Below are positions 1 to 7,258 of a stretch of 48,122 bases of DNA, piece after piece (position 1 is the first letter of the stretch; each line of letters opens with the position of its first letter). Both the position numbers and the translations under genes were made by a program. This DNA comes from JAJISK01 sp046759865. GTDB lineage: Archaea > Thermoplasmatota > Thermoplasmata > RBG-16-68-12 > JAJISG01. The notes under the pieces are model-generated. The model had not been told where the DNA came from and did not search any database. It worked only from the letters and a program-made list of their open reading frames with translations. The stretch lies in assembly GCA_046759865.1 (NCBI GenBank), contig JBHIDB010000002.1:1-48122 (forward strand), given 5' to 3'.

Positions 1-66
1 GTCTCGAGACCGATGGCGCACTCCTGGGAAATCCGGAGGTCGCGGGTTCAAACCCCGCCCCCGACA
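1..66 (+). tRNA. 3' part of a tRNA gene cut by the window edge, probably with an intron
   Basis: Positions 31-66 read as a class I tRNA 3' half: the 3' anticodon stem TCCGG (32-36), variable loop AGGTC (37-41), T-stem GCGGG/CCCGC (42-46 and 54-58) around loop TTCAAAC, acceptor strand CCCCGAC (59-65) and discriminator A66. Bases 1-30 do not supply the matching 5' anticodon stem, so they are most simply an intron ending near position 30. An alternative is a class II tRNA (Leu or Ser) with 9-36 forming a long variable arm. The anticodon lies outside the window, so the identity is open; an elongator tRNA-Met would fit the TCCGG-AGGTC-GCGGG pattern. Confidence 0.65.
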
Positions 67-219
67 TCCGATTCTCCGTTACCACCCCTTCCAGGGATGT
101 CACCACAATCCGGGTCCGGCGGCTTGGATGTCTACCGTCACGAGGAGGCACGAAATGACCCGAAGCGTTCGGCGCACCCGTACCAGCTCCCAACTCCCAC
201 GATGAGAGCAACCAATCGG

Positions 220-258
220 GCCGAGGCGATCCGACGGCGAGTAACCATTCGCCTCGGC
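220..258. repeat. 10-bp perfect inverted repeat, 19-nt loop
   Basis: GCCGAGGCGA at 220-229 is exactly complementary to TCGCCTCGGC at 249-258. The RNA would form a stable GC-rich hairpin. There is no T-run after it, so a simple intrinsic terminator is not supported. It could be part of an untranslated leader or an unrecognised small RNA. Confidence 0.5.
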
Positions 259-337
259 TGGAGAAGGGGCCCGAGAGGCTCCAGACTGACAGGAGTTAGC
301 ACGAGGTCGGGAGGATGGGGACGGGTTCTCGGTGCGC

Positions 338-355
338 GTTGACAGCTCGGTCAAC
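338..355. promoter_or_regulatory. possible operator, inverted repeat GTTGAC-N6-GTCAAC
   Basis: A 6-bp inverted repeat with a 6-bp spacer lies about 45 bases upstream of the ATG of the beta-propeller gene, the usual size and place of a dimeric regulator site. The regulator is unknown; the ArsR-type gene just downstream is a candidate by position only. Confidence 0.3.
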
Positions 356-398
356 ACGAAACGGACTTTCATAGCCGTTGAAGGGCCTGCGACAGGTC

Positions 399-2294
399 AT
401 GGCTGTGAGGGCGGCCTTGGCCAGTTTGCTTGTCGCCATGCTCGTCTTCGGCGGTGTGGTGTCCTACGTCGGGACCGTGAGCGAGGAAAAGGGACTCGCT
501 ACCTTCCGAACCCGGGCCGAGTTTCACGCCTATCTAGAGGGCCTTCAGGCCGAAGGGAGCGGGACAGGCGGCTTCCCTTGGACCCAAGGGGGACCCTTCA
601 CGGACGTCGTCACGGCCGCCGAGACGGGGGACGCGGAAGCGGAGTTCTCGAGAACCAACATACAGGTTGCCGGCGTGGACGAGGCGGACATCGTGAAGAG
701 TGATGGCGAGTTTCTCTACGTCGCGGCGGAGGAAGAGGTCGTCCTCATCCGGGCCCATCCGCCGTCCTCGTTAGGAGTTGCCTCCCGCATCAAGGCACCG
801 GCGCTGGTGGGCGATCGGGAAGGGGAGGTTCAGATCCTCGGCCTCTTTCTCCACGAAGAGATTCTGGTGGTCATCTCCTCACTCCACCGTGATCTCGGCG
901 GTCCTCACATCCTGCCAGGTTCCGAATACCTCTGGCCCATGCCCGATAGCAGGACCATTGTCTCCCTCTTCTCCGTCGGCGACCCAGGCGATCCCGTTCG
1001 CCTCCGCGTCCTAGAGCTCACGGGGACCTACCAAGCTTCACGCATGAAGGAGGCGGTGGTCTACCTCGTGCTTCAGCAACCGGTGTGGGCCCAAGATGGT
1101 GAAGCGGCCTACCCGACGATATGCGCGGACGGAGGGTGTAATCCGTATGCCGCAAGCCGGATCTACTATGACCCGGGGGCTCCTGGCGCCAGCTCACTCA
1201 CCAACGTCGTGGCTGTCGACCTCTCGAGCGACGCCGTCGGCTACCTATCGGTCCTCATGGGATTCGCGTCCACCATCTACATGTCCCTGGATAACCTCTA
1301 CGTCACCTTCGCGAAGTGGCGGGGCTTTGTGGGATCCTTTCCCCGGTCCGATATTGTCGTCGAGCCGGCTGGCTACACCTCCCTGTACCGCATTGCCGTC
1401 GAAGGCACGAACCTCATCCCGGCCGCCGAGGGGAACGTGGAGGGTTGGCTCCTGAACCAATTCTCAATGGACGAGAGTGGGAGCTATCTGCGCCTTGCGA
1501 CGACGACGTCGGGCGGCGTCCCCGAAAACAGCGTGTACATTCTCGACGGCGACCTGCGCGTAGTTGGGGCGCTGGAGGGACTCGCCCGCGGAGAGAGCAT
1601 CTATTCCGCCCGTTTTGTCGGCGAGTTCGGCTACTTGGTGACGTTCCAGAAAGTCGATCCCTTCTTCGTCCTTGATCTTTCGAATCCCGTCCGCCCGGAG
1701 GTCCTGGGGTATCTGAAGATTCCCGGGTTCTCGGAGTACCTGCATCCCATCGACGAGACCCACATCCTGGGTGTCGGGAAGGACACCATCGAGGACCCCA
1801 GCGGCACCTTCGCGTGGTTCCAAGGCCTCAAGCTCTCCCTCTTCGACGTGAGCGATGTCGTCGCCCCGAAGGAGGTGGCCAAGCACGTAGTGGGGGACCG
1901 AGGGAGCTCATCGCCCGTGCTCTACGACCACAAGGCCTTCCTGTACATCCCGGAGGATCGCCTCGTAGTCCTCCCCGTCGTGATCGTCGACGCAGTCGAG
2001 CCAAGGGACGATGTGCCGCCGTGGGAACAAGGCACCGTCCACTGGCAAGGGGCCCTCGTCCTCTCGGTGCATCCGGAGCGCGGATTCGAGGAGCGGGCTC
2101 GCGTTACTCACCTTCCTCTGGATGAGGAGGCCTGCCCTTACGGAGCCGGACCATACGGGATAACGCGCTCGGTGTACATCGGCGCCCTTCTCTACACCGT
2201 CTCCCCCACCGTCTTGAAGGCCCACTCCCTCGTCGACTTCACGGAGGTAAATTCCCTCGTCTACGGGGAGGCTTCGGGACACGGATGGTGCTGA
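399..2294 (+). CDS. secreted beta-propeller domain protein (COG4880/PF09826-like)
   Basis: About 631 residues. The N-terminus has a short basic region and a hydrophobic segment (about residues 4-22) typical of a Sec signal or anchor. The segment NIQVAGVDEADIVKSDG followed by a FLYVAA strand is the hallmark of the archaeal and bacterial secreted beta-propeller family with a C-terminal WD40-like propeller. The remainder is beta-rich, with repeated short strands as expected for propeller blades. The protein should act outside the membrane; substrate and partner are unknown for the family. I chose ATG 399; an in-frame TTG at 378 would add seven residues with an extra Lys and Arg. The downstream ArsR-type gene begins within about 55 bases and could be co-transcribed. 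Confidence 0.88.
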   Translation: MAVRAALASLLVAMLVFGGVVSYVGTVSEEKGLATFRTRAEFHAYLEGLQAEGSGTGGFPWTQGGPFTDVVTAAETGDAEAEFSRTNIQVAGVDEADIVKSDGEFLYVAAEEEVVLIRAHPPSSLGVASRIKAPALVGDREGEVQILGLFLHEEILVVISSLHRDLGGPHILPGSEYLWPMPDSRTIVSLFSVGDPGDPVRLRVLELTGTYQASRMKEAVVYLVLQQPVWAQDGEAAYPTICADGGCNPYAASRIYYDPGAPGASSLTNVVAVDLSSDAVGYLSVLMGFASTIYMSLDNLYVTFAKWRGFVGSFPRSDIVVEPAGYTSLYRIAVEGTNLIPAAEGNVEGWLLNQFSMDESGSYLRLATTTSGGVPENSVYILDGDLRVVGALEGLARGESIYSARFVGEFGYLVTFQKVDPFFVLDLSNPVRPEVLGYLKIPGFSEYLHPIDETHILGVGKDTIEDPSGTFAWFQGLKLSLFDVSDVVAPKEVAKHVVGDRGSSSPVLYDHKAFLYIPEDRLVVLPVVIVDAVEPRDDVPPWEQGTVHWQGALVLSVHPERGFEERARVTHLPLDEEACPYGAGPYGITRSVYIGALLYTVSPTVLKAHSLVDFTEVNSLVYGEASGHGWC

Positions 2295-2347
2295 GGGGTC
2301 CCAGATATATGGTCGGTCAGCGCTACCGCATGAGAGAGACAAGCCCC

Positions 2348-2935
2348 ATGCGCGTCACCCTCGACAAGAAAGCACTTCTCGCCCTCGCGTCCGATACTCG
2401 CTTGGAGATCATGCGCAACCTCGAACCCATGCGGCGGACCGTGACGCAGGTCGCGGAGGCCCTGGACATCGACAAGGGCGGCGTCCATCGCCACCTCCAG
2501 AAGCTCGTAGAGGGGGACCTCGTCAAGCGGTTTGACGACCATGGCTTCGTCTACTATGGTCTCTCCTGGAAGGGCCGCGACCTCCTGAACCCGACCGAGA
2601 ACACGAAGATTGTGATCCTGCTCGGTCTGTCCGTGGTTCTCCTCCTCGGGGCGGCCGTCGTCACCCTGGCGGCTCTCACGCCCGTGCCAGGACCTGCGAG
2701 TGCGGACCCCTATTTCGGGGGCTTTGAGCAGGATTACCGTCTCGATGAACTGGCGGGAGGGACTCCGACGGAATCCGGACCCGGCACCATCGAGCCAGCC
2801 ATGGCCGCGATGAATCCGGTCCTGCTGCTGTTCGGGCTCCTCCTGATTCCAGGGGCCGCCGTCCTGCTGGCGGTGGTGACGCGACGCCTATGGAGGCCGC
2901 TGCAGAGGCCAGCCCCGCAGAGCGAGGCCACGTAG
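2348..2935 (+). CDS. membrane-bound ArsR-type winged-helix regulator
   Basis: About 195 residues. Residues 1-75 form a winged helix: LALASDTRLEIMRNL, then a recognition region with DKGGVHRHLQKLVEGDLVKR and a short wing. Two hydrophobic segments follow, near residues 85-112 and 155-182, separated by an acidic Gly/Pro-rich loop, so the DNA-binding domain is tethered to the membrane. This layout is common in archaea and suggests sensing at or outside the membrane. ATG 2348 directly precedes the HTH and has a GA-rich stretch upstream; ATG 2330, or 2285 overlapping the previous stop, are possible longer starts. It lies between two membrane or secreted proteins, which are plausible targets or partners. 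Confidence 0.85.
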   Translation: MRVTLDKKALLALASDTRLEIMRNLEPMRRTVTQVAEALDIDKGGVHRHLQKLVEGDLVKRFDDHGFVYYGLSWKGRDLLNPTENTKIVILLGLSVVLLLGAAVVTLAALTPVPGPASADPYFGGFEQDYRLDELAGGTPTESGPGTIEPAMAAMNPVLLLFGLLLIPGAAVLLAVVTRRLWRPLQRPAPQSEAT

Positions 2936-2980
2936 GCGGAGAGAAACGCTTTTCCGCCCCGTCCCCGTGAGTCGGGCTCC

Positions 2981-3730
2981 GTGGTTGTTCTTGAGGCACA
3001 GACGGGGTTCGTCATCGCTCTGCTGGGGCTTCTGGGCCTCGCCCTCCTCCTCTTCGCGCCTCGCATCCAGGGGACGCCCGGACCGTGGCTCGCCTTCTTC
3101 GTCGGCGTCCTCCTATACCTTATCATTCACGACCTGGTGGACGCGGTCCTCCTGGAATCGGCCCTCCGCGGGGACCTCGGAGTGGCGGGGACCTTCGCGC
3201 TCGTGGCGGTCGGCTTGCTGGTCGGAGGCGCGGCCTCCCTCTTCCTCCTCCGAGGGGCGGCCGATCGAGGTGCGCCCGCCCTCGGGGTCGCGGTCCTGGT
3301 GGGACTCCTCCTCGCCCTCCACACGACCCTAGACGGCTTCGTAGTCGGGATCGCCGTACAGACAATCCCGGGAGCCCAGGTGGTCGAGGCCTCGACGATC
3401 GGGTTGCAGGCGGTCCACCGAGCTCTCGAAGGAGGGCTCCTCGTGGTGGTACTCCTCCTTGCTAGCATCCGCAGGAACCGCATCTTCGCGGCCGTGGTCT
3501 TCGTCAGCCTGCCGTTGGTTGCCACGGCTGCCCTCGCCTCCCTGACCCCGGACCTAGTCTCCGCTGCCATCTCCGTCCTCCTCGCGTTCGTGGCGGCCGG
3601 CGTCTTCTTCCTTCTGCTGCTTCGAGGGTCCTGGGCCGCCCTGGCGGAGGACATCGAGAGTCTCCGGGCGGCTCCCTGGCTCCTTGTGGGCTTCCTGGTG
3701 GCCTTGCTCGCCCACAACCTTGCGCACTGA
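2981..3730 (+). CDS. ZIP-like polytopic membrane protein
   Basis: 249 residues, about eight hydrophobic segments. Two motifs resemble the metal-binding helices of ZIP transporters: HTTLDGF (near residue 112), comparable to the HNxxEG helix 4 motif, and HRALEGG (near residue 146), comparable to the HExxEG helix 5 motif. The spacing between them is about right for consecutive helices. The assignment as a divalent metal transporter is inferred from these motifs; the rest is too divergent to recognise. The start is GTG 2981, 45 bases after the previous stop. It converges on the oxidase subunit IV gene with a 28-base gap. Confidence 0.72.
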   Translation: MVVLEAQTGFVIALLGLLGLALLLFAPRIQGTPGPWLAFFVGVLLYLIIHDLVDAVLLESALRGDLGVAGTFALVAVGLLVGGAASLFLLRGAADRGAPALGVAVLVGLLLALHTTLDGFVVGIAVQTIPGAQVVEASTIGLQAVHRALEGGLLVVVLLLASIRRNRIFAAVVFVSLPLVATAALASLTPDLVSAAISVLLAFVAAGVFFLLLLRGSWAALAEDIESLRAAPWLLVGFLVALLAHNLAH

Positions 3731-3758
3731 TTGGGACACGAACACGCGCCGGGGCGAG

Positions 3759-4040
3759 CTAGATCGTCTCCCCGATGAGCGTGACGAGCAACGCAATCGC
3801 CAGGAAGAGGGGGATCAGGGCGACCAGGGCCAGGACCCGCGGCTCGTAGCGGACGTGCATGTAGTAGAGGACCACGAGGGCTGCCTTGCTGATGGCGAAG
3901 ACCATGAGGAGGAAGATCTGGCCCAGGATCTGCACCTCGATGAGGGTGAGGATTCCGAGGGCGATGAAGACCGGGATGTACGGCCGCTTGAGCGGTTCTC
4001 GGATCCCCGCCGTCCCTGCCTGTTCCACTCCCGTCGCCAT
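3759..4040 (-). CDS. heme-copper oxidase subunit IV
   Basis: 93 residues with three transmembrane helices (about 21-40, 41-63 and 68-90). Length, three-helix layout and the segment VLYYMHVRYEPR match the prokaryotic cytochrome c oxidase subunit IV family, whose second helix ends with a similar YxMHxR pattern. It is a small structural subunit of the terminal oxidase and binds no cofactor. Start ATG at 4040; a long upstream extension of the frame is only the shadow of subunit III. It follows subunit III on the same strand with an 11-base gap, so the two form an operon. Subunits I and II are not in this window. Confidence 0.88.
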   Translation of the reverse strand: MATGVEQAGTAGIREPLKRPYIPVFIALGILTLIEVQILGQIFLLMVFAISKAALVVLYYMHVRYEPRVLALVALIPLFLAIALLVTLIGETI

Positions 4041-4051
4041 GCTCCGTCTCC

Positions 4052-4894
4052 TCAGAGTAGGTACACGATGGTGAACAAGAAGATCCACACCACGTCCACG
4101 AAGTGCCAGTAGAGGCCCATCAGCTCCACCGTACCGTGGTTCTTCGCCGTGAAGCCCCCCTTCCGCGCCTTCAGGGTGACGTACGACATGGCGATGACGC
4201 CCCCCGTCACGTGGGCCCCGTGGAACCCCGTCTGGATGTAGAAGGTCGACCCGTAGGCCGCGGGCCACCCGTCGGGACTGCTGAAGGGGGTGAGTCCCTC
4301 TTCAAAGATGAGGGCGATGTACTCCGTCCCCTGGATGGAGAGAAAGGTGATGCCTAGGGCGAGGGTGATGAGGAGGCGCTGGACGAAGGCTCTCTGGTTC
4401 CCCTGCTGGATGGCGTGCAGGGCCTCCGCCATGGCCAGGCTACTCGTGATGAGAAGGAAGGTGTTCAGGGCCGTCAGGGGGACGTTGAGGATGAGTCCGG
4501 GAGGCGGCCACATGTCGGGGGCGAAGGACGCCCGAACCGCCCAGGAGCCCCCGATGATGCCACTGAAGAACATGATCTCCGAGGCCAGAAAGACCCACAT
4601 GGCGGCCTTGCGCGTGGGAAAGGCCTGAAGGGTTCCTTCGTCCCCCTTCATCTCCCCCGGAACATAAGGGACTCGGCGGCCCCGGAAGTCGTCCCACACC
4701 CAGCCCCCCACGGCCCCGGCGAACACGGCGATGCCCAGGAGGAAGAGGGGGTTCAGGAGGGCGGTCCCGTAGACGCCCAGGGAAGCGAAAATCAGCCCGA
4801 GTCCCAGCGCTACGATGATGGGCCAGGGACTCCCGTGGACCTCCTCGTCTGCTTCGGCCTCGTGCGCCTCGTCGGGGGCCAACGGGCGCTCCAA
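4052..4894 (-). CDS. heme-copper oxidase subunit III
   Basis: 280 residues. After an acidic N-terminal tail come two hydrophobic segments (about 24-70), then the subunit III core with TRKAAMWVFLASEIMFFSG, HAIQQGNQRAF, TGFHGAHVTGG and a final LYWHFVDVVWIFLF helix. These are hallmarks of COX III/CyoC. The protein belongs to an aerobic terminal oxidase in the cytoplasmic membrane. It is co-directional with subunit IV and divergent from pckA, with about 90 bases between starts. The two extra N-terminal helices before the five-helix core are worth noting; the total of seven resembles the long COX III type. Confidence 0.95.
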   Translation of the reverse strand: MERPLAPDEAHEAEADEEVHGSPWPIIVALGLGLIFASLGVYGTALLNPLFLLGIAVFAGAVGGWVWDDFRGRRVPYVPGEMKGDEGTLQAFPTRKAAMWVFLASEIMFFSGIIGGSWAVRASFAPDMWPPPGLILNVPLTALNTFLLITSSLAMAEALHAIQQGNQRAFVQRLLITLALGITFLSIQGTEYIALIFEEGLTPFSSPDGWPAAYGSTFYIQTGFHGAHVTGGVIAMSYVTLKARKGGFTAKNHGTVELMGLYWHFVDVVWIFLFTIVYLL

Positions 4895-4954
4895 AGGTGG
4901 CCCGAGTATAAGCTTGATGGTGGGGAATTCAGGCCTCTGGCCTGGGGACAGGGC

Positions 4955-4961
4955 TTAAATA
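4955..4961 (+). promoter_or_regulatory. TATA element for pckA
   Basis: TTAAATA, preceded by a GGGC stretch, is centred about 26 bases upstream of the pckA ATG at 4984. That places the predicted transcript start at the initiation codon, giving a leaderless mRNA. The element is nearly symmetrical and could also serve the divergent oxidase genes. Confidence 0.6.
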
Positions 4962-4983
4962 GACCTCCGCATAGAGCCGGCCA

Positions 4984-6621
4984 ATGGGCGGCTTTCAGGA
5001 CGTGCTGGCCTCCGTATCCGCGACCGTCGAGGCCCTCCCCGACCGGCCGAACGTCACCTCGCCGAGCGGAGAGGAGCTCCGGAAGCGGGCCCGGCGCATC
5101 GGGACGAAGACGAACCTGGGCAGTTACAATTACAGCTCCGTCGTCCGCAGTCGGAGCGCCGGCCTGACGGTATATATCGGCGGCCCGGAGGTGCTGCAGG
5201 AGGCCCTGAACCCCCAGCAGGCGGAGATTCTCGACGGGCTGGGGGAAACTGTCGCCAAGGTAGACGCCTACGTCAGACGGGCCCCCATCGTGCAGACGGT
5301 CCGGCGGATGGGGCAGAACGGCGACTTTTCGCCCCGATGTACCCTCTATCTCTCGACCTACCGCCCCGAGGTCGTGCGTCTCGCCCACTTCTTCAACCTC
5401 GCCCTGTTCGAGCCGGACGGGGGGGAGGTCGGCCCGGGCGCGACTCTGGTGGACCTCCCCGAGTGGCAGGAGAAGGACCGTCAGATCCTCGTGTTCCCCG
5501 AGATCGCGGTCACGTACGTCCTCGGCTCCGACTACTACGGCGAGATCAAGAAGGGATTCCTCCGGCTCGGGATGTGGCACGCGAAGCAGCAGGGCATGCT
5601 TGGTCTCCACGCGGGGTCCAAGATTCTCAGGGCCCGAGGGCCGGACGGCGGCCTCCGGCGTTCCAGCATGTTCTTCCTCGGTCTGACGGCAACGGGGAAG
5701 ACGACCCACACCGCGCATACCCACGGGTTATCGGGGGACGGAGAAGGGATTGCGATCGCACAGGACGACGTGGTCTTCCTGCGGGACGACTGGTCGGCCC
5801 TAGGAACGGAGAGGGGCTTCTTCCTGAAGACGGAGGGACTCACCCCGGACACCCAGCCGCTCATCTACCACGCGATCACCCAGGGCGACGCGGTCCTGGA
5901 GAACGTCCTGGTGGATCACGCAGCCGTGGTGGACCTCGGCGACCTCACGCTCACGGGGAACGGGCGGGGGATCATGCAGAGGACGGCCTTCGGCGAGTCC
6001 ATGGGCCCCATCGACGTCCCGCCCGCCGCGGAGCTGGACGGCGCCCTGGTCGCCTTCATCACTCGGCAGAACACCGTCATGCCCATGGCCGCCAAGCTGA
6101 CCAAGGAGCAGGCGGCCGCTTTCTTCATGCTGGGCGAGTCCGTGGAGTCCTCCGGAGGGGACCCACGTCGGGCGGGCATGTCCGTGCGACAGGTGGGGAC
6201 AAACCCATTCATCATCGGGAGCAAGGCAGAAGAGGGGAACCGCTTCTTCGAGTTTCTCCAAGGAGCCGGCGAGCGAGTCCAGACTTACCTCCTAAACACC
6301 GGCGGGGTGGGCGAGATCGCCCGCGTGGAGGAGGGCAAGAGGGTGGTCACCCAAGAGGTCCTCCGGGTGGAGATCCCGGAGATGGCGGCCATCATCCGCG
6401 GCATCGCCCGGGACACCATCACCTGGCAGCGGCACCCGTATTGGGACCTCCAGGTCCCGGCGCAGGTCGACGGCGTCGACATGGGGAAGTTCGACCTGGT
6501 GCGCTTTTACGACGAGGACCAGGCCGGGAGGATGGTCGAGACCCTGCGGAGGGAGCGTGAAGAATACCTCAAGGACTTCCCTGGATTGCGGCCCGAGATC
6601 GTGGGCGCAGCGATCTTCTGA
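4984..6621 (+). CDS. pckA: phosphoenolpyruvate carboxykinase (ATP), divergent type
   Basis: 545 residues, the usual size for ATP-PEPCK, which converts oxaloacetate plus ATP to PEP, CO2 and ADP for gluconeogenesis. The phosphate-binding loop reads GLTATGKTTHT, against GLSGTGKTTLS in well-studied enzymes. It is preceded by MWHAKQQGMLGLHAGSK and followed by AQDDVVFLRDDW, matching the metal/kinase-2 region. The C-terminal half carries KLTKEQAAAFFMLG and YLLNTGGVGE, equivalent to the family's KLTPEQAMYHFLSG and WLVNTGW motifs. Several otherwise fixed positions differ, so this is a divergent subgroup. Expression should be leaderless from the TATA element at 4955. The gene stands alone, converging on padR with a three-base gap. 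Confidence 0.88.
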   Translation: MGGFQDVLASVSATVEALPDRPNVTSPSGEELRKRARRIGTKTNLGSYNYSSVVRSRSAGLTVYIGGPEVLQEALNPQQAEILDGLGETVAKVDAYVRRAPIVQTVRRMGQNGDFSPRCTLYLSTYRPEVVRLAHFFNLALFEPDGGEVGPGATLVDLPEWQEKDRQILVFPEIAVTYVLGSDYYGEIKKGFLRLGMWHAKQQGMLGLHAGSKILRARGPDGGLRRSSMFFLGLTATGKTTHTAHTHGLSGDGEGIAIAQDDVVFLRDDWSALGTERGFFLKTEGLTPDTQPLIYHAITQGDAVLENVLVDHAAVVDLGDLTLTGNGRGIMQRTAFGESMGPIDVPPAAELDGALVAFITRQNTVMPMAAKLTKEQAAAFFMLGESVESSGGDPRRAGMSVRQVGTNPFIIGSKAEEGNRFFEFLQGAGERVQTYLLNTGGVGEIARVEEGKRVVTQEVLRVEIPEMAAIIRGIARDTITWQRHPYWDLQVPAQVDGVDMGKFDLVRFYDEDQAGRMVETLRREREEYLKDFPGLRPEIVGAAIF

Positions 6622-6624
6622 ACG

Positions 6625-6993
6625 TCAGCGGCGGATCTGGACCGTGAGGAGGCTCTCGAGGCTGTCCTTGGAGGTCTCCCAATCTCCTAGCACCTCCCCT
6701 AGACCCGAGACGGCCCCTCGGCCCTTTTCGGTAATCGTGTAGGGCTTCTTCGCGCGTTCGCCCTCCGCCCCCACCGTGACGAAGCCCTTCTCTTCGAGGG
6801 AGAGGAGCGCGGGGTAGACGGCTCCCGGGCCCGGCCGCCACATGCCTCCGGTGCGCGCCGTCACCTCTTCCATGATTTCAAACCCGTGCATCGGCCGATC
6901 CCGGAGGAGGTGGAGGATGACGGGCTTCAGCAGCCCCCGGGGGACAAGGCTAATGCGGAAGGGACCGCAATAACAGTAGAGCTCGTCGGGCAT
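6625..6993 (-). CDS. PadR-family transcriptional regulator
   Basis: 122 residues. The winged-helix core reads LKPVILHLLRDRPMHGFEIMEEV, then GPGAVYPALLSLEEKGFV and KKPYTITEKGR, all diagnostic of PadR. A short C-terminal helix (about 100-122) would mediate dimerisation. The N-terminus has YCYCG, two cysteines separated by one residue, which could be a redox or metal contact (inference). The ATG abuts the stop of the small upstream gene with no gap, so they are one operon. The palindromes at 7196-7226 overlap that operon's promoter and are likely the PadR operator, giving autoregulation. Confidence 0.93.
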   Translation of the reverse strand: MPDELYCYCGPFRISLVPRGLLKPVILHLLRDRPMHGFEIMEEVTARTGGMWRPGPGAVYPALLSLEEKGFVTVGAEGERAKKPYTITEKGRGAVSGLGEVLGDWETSKDSLESLLTVQIRR

Positions 6994-7185
6994 CTACCCG
7001 GCGGAGGCCTCCTCCCTCAACTTGGCGATTCGCTTCTCCAAGTGGCGAATCTCCAGTTCCAAACGTTCCTTGTACTCCTCCAAGTCATCGACGAACTCCT
7101 CGCCGGACCCCAGTCCGTACGAGAAGCCGCCGTACCCCGGCGGGCACACGCACACGACGCTCCGGACACCTCGATACCGACCCAT
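6994..7185 (-). CDS. small coiled-coil protein in operon with padR
   Basis: 63 residues. The N-terminal third is Gly/Tyr/Cys-rich (VCVCPPGYGGFSYGLG). The C-terminal half is a charged amphipathic helix (DDLEEYKERLELEIRHLEKR) able to form a coiled coil. This layout resembles small archaeal DUF5320-like proteins often found near PadR genes, but I do not assign a family. ATG 7185 is preferred over GTG 7194 because AGGTGA sits about six bases before it. The two cysteines separated by one residue echo the YCYCG of the neighbouring PadR, so both may sense the same metal or redox signal (speculative). Confidence 0.75.
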   Translation of the reverse strand: MGRYRGVRSVVCVCPPGYGGFSYGLGSGEEFVDDLEEYKERLELEIRHLEKRIAKLREEASAG

Positions 7186-7195
7186 AGTGGTCACC

Positions 7196-7226
7196 TATCG
7201 GTACCGATATATCGATATCGATATAT
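7196..7226. promoter_or_regulatory. two overlapping palindromes covering the padR operon promoter
   Basis: TATCGGTACCGATA (7196-7209) is a perfect 14-bp palindrome, and ATATATCGATATCGATATAT (7207-7226) is a perfect 20-bp palindrome. They share three bases. The minus-strand TATA element (about 7222-7230) lies at the edge of the longer one, and the small gene's ATG is at 7185. A dimeric repressor bound here would block TBP. The A/T-rich composition stands out against the GC-rich surroundings. Confidence 0.75.
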
Positions 7227-7258
7227 AATGCTTCTCTCGTCATTTTCGCGAGGGAGGG

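Larger units (their letters stand above)
67..398. other. non-coding stretch with two inverted repeats
   Basis: About 330 bases between the tRNA and the first protein gene. Reading frames crossing it have Arg/Pro/Gly-rich translations with no recognisable domain. It holds a 10-bp perfect inverted repeat (220-229 and 249-258) and a shorter one (338-343 and 350-355) just before the beta-propeller gene. No RNA gene was recognised here. Confidence 0.5.

Noticed and set aside
4906..4913. GTATAAGC as the promoter of the oxidase genes
   Set aside because: It is only about 15 bases from the subunit III ATG, which would put the transcript start inside the coding region.
4415..5167. 250-codon plus-strand frame across the oxidase and pckA starts
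   Set aside because: It is a shadow of two well-supported genes, with low-complexity Gly/Pro/Arg translation.
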